Shown here: positions 6,591 to 6,943 of the stretch, piece by piece
Layout of the letters: the number at the start of each line of letters is the position of its first letter
Numbering within the stretch: position 1 is the first letter of the stretch
Assembly: GCA_949451265.1 (NCBI GenBank)
Contig: CASTQR010000087.1
Location: 1 to 6,943 of the forward strand
From: an uncultured Eubacteriales bacterium
Lineage (GTDB): Bacteria > Bacillota_A > Clostridia > Oscillospirales > Oscillospiraceae
Length of the DNA: 6,943 nucleotides
Reading direction: 5' to 3'
Translations under genes and position numbers: made by a program
The notes under the pieces: generated by a model
What the model saw: only the letters and a program-made list of their open reading frames with translations
What the model was told of the DNA's origin: nothing
Databases searched by the model: none

Positions 6591-6599
6591 ATCGTTCCC
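6533..6599 (-). promoter_or_regulatory. leader hairpin enclosing the leader-peptide start (candidate pause/timing hairpin)
   Basis: On the minus strand GGGAACGATATGC (6599-6587) pairs with GCGTATCGTTTCC (6545-6533), 13 bp with two G-U wobbles. Inside it AGCTTA can pair with TGAGCT. The 5' arm contains the leader ATG and the last bases of the Shine-Dalgarno region; the 3' arm is followed at once by the U-rich run. Once formed it would favour RNA-polymerase pausing and would hide the start codon; a translating ribosome would melt it. Confidence 0.6.
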
Positions 6600-6618
6600 C
6601 TCCTTTTGCGTTCGTCCC

Positions 6619-6647
6619 ATAATACCAGAAGGGAGCGGTCTTTGCAA
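6619..6647 (-). promoter_or_regulatory. sigma-A promoter of uraA
   Basis: On the minus strand TTGCAA (6647-6642) and TATTAT (6624-6619) are separated by 17 nt; the -10 box matches 5 of 6 consensus bases. The start is predicted near A6612, just upstream of the leader-peptide ribosome-binding site. A 10-bp palindrome, TTGTGCACAA (6655-6664), lies just upstream of the -35 box. Confidence 0.75.
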
Positions 6648-6662
6648 GACTGAATTGTGCAC

Positions 6663-6683
6663 AAAAAGGCGGCGGGATGCCGC
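6663..6683 (-). terminator. possible terminator of a minus-strand gene beyond the right edge
   Basis: On the minus strand GCGGC (6683-6679) and GCCGC (6673-6669) pair around ATCCC, followed by C and TTTTT (6667-6663). The stem is only 5 bp but all G-C. It lies upstream of the uraA promoter in the right orientation to end a transcript coming from outside the window. Confidence 0.5.
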
Positions 6684-6740
6684 AGAAAATTTTGGGAAGG
6701 GGGCCTTCCCGAGCCCTGCTTGCAGGGGGCCCTGCGGGGC

Positions 6741-6802
6741 GGTTTATCTGCGCCCGCCGCCTCGTCGGCGCAAAGTCCGCTCTGCTCCGCTTCCGCCTGC
6801 GG
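6741..6802. repeat. GC-rich intergenic repeat, copy 1
   Basis: Bases 6748-6802 are identical to 6889-6943 over 55 nt, and the similarity extends left (GGTTTATCTG against GGCTTACCTG). The unit contains the inverted pair TGCGCCCGCCG / CGGCGCA. Frames through it give Arg/Ala/Pro-rich translations typical of noncoding GC-rich DNA, so I call no gene here. Confidence 0.85.
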
Positions 6803-6881
6803 CGAAATCTCCGCCCGCTCCCTTGCGCCTCCTCTCCCCACAAAGCCTGAAGGACGGCTTTGCGGGGGCCCCGGATGGGAT
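6803..6881. other. spacer between repeat copies, no gene seen
   Basis: This GC-rich, pyrimidine-biased stretch contains CAAAGCC (6841-6847) and GGCTTTG (6856-6862), a 7-bp hairpin without a T-run on either strand. It is probably the remainder of a 141-bp tandem unit. Together with 6684-6740, which has only short self-complementary runs such as CCTGCTTGCAGG, it has no supported coding content. Confidence 0.45.
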
Positions 6882-6943
6882 GGCTTACCTGCGCCCGCCG
6901 CCTCGTCGGCGCAAAGTCCGCTCTGCTCCGCTTCCGCCTGCGG
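6882..6943. repeat. GC-rich intergenic repeat, copy 2 (cut by window end)
   Basis: This is the second copy of the repeat at 6741-6802, offset by 141 bp in direct orientation. Two differences, both pyrimidine changes, lie in the first seven bases; from 6889 to the window edge the copies are identical. The array may continue beyond the edge. Confidence 0.85.

Noticed and set aside
6533..6599. Known riboswitch (purine, PreQ1 or similar) in the uraA leader
   Set aside because: The helix pattern and loops lack the conserved core sequences I know for these classes, and the translated leader frame explains the region better.
5031..6653. Long plus-strand open frame opposite uraA
   Set aside because: Its translation is His/Gly/Asp/Gln-rich low complexity, the antisense shadow of a GC-rich membrane-protein gene, and it crosses the terminator at 5045-5077.
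6452..6843. Minus-strand Arg/Ala-rich open frames over the right-hand intergenic region
   Set aside because: They run through the repeat, a terminator, the uraA promoter and the attenuator, and resemble spurious translations of intergenic repeats.
6741..6943. CRISPR array
   Set aside because: There are only two copies 141 bp apart, with long GC-rich units and no regular short repeat-spacer pattern; no cas gene is in the window.

Overview
The window looks like chromosomal DNA from a high-GC, low-oxygen Firmicute. My best guess is an Oscillospiraceae-type gut clostridium (Flavonifractor/Oscillibacter-like). The reasons are a GlpP antiterminator (a Firmicute/Thermotoga-type regulator), strong AGGAGG ribosome-binding sites, sigma-A promoters with 17-nt spacers, very GC-rich third codon positions, and GC-rich repeats between genes. 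The organism assignment is inference.

Layout. Positions 2892 to 1 (minus strand) carry a glycerol-3-phosphate operon: promoter, short leader with a Rho-independent terminator, glpP, a GlpA/GlpO-type FAD dehydrogenase with a C-terminal BFD-like [2Fe-2S] domain, and a second FAD/NAD oxidoreductase that runs off the left edge. The last two overlap by 8 nt. GlpP probably senses glycerol-3-phosphate and relieves termination in the leader of its own operon. The two flavoproteins probably form an oxygen-independent glycerol-3-phosphate dehydrogenase. Divergent from this, 2984-5072 (plus strand) is a single-gene unit: near-consensus promoter, second leader terminator, a 615-aa membrane protein joining an alpha/beta-hydrolase domain to about eight C-terminal transmembrane helices, and a strong terminator. 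Its substrate is unknown.

Positions 6647 to 5097 (minus strand) carry an NCS2 uracil permease (UraA/PyrP type), convergent with the hydrolase gene. Its leader is the most interesting part of the window. A strong Shine-Dalgarno sequence starts a 23-codon leader peptide. A 13-bp hairpin that includes the leader start codon is followed by a U-rich run. The leader stop codon lies in the 5' arm of a 14-bp intrinsic terminator located before uraA. This is the architecture of E. coli pyrBI UTP-sensing attenuation, and I see no PyrR-binding loop, which is the usual Firmicute solution.

Positions 6661 to 6943 hold no convincing gene. They contain a possible minus-strand terminator for a gene beyond the right edge and two copies of a GC-rich repeat 141 bp apart. 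In all, three of the three visible transcription units start with a promoter followed by an intrinsic terminator in the leader.
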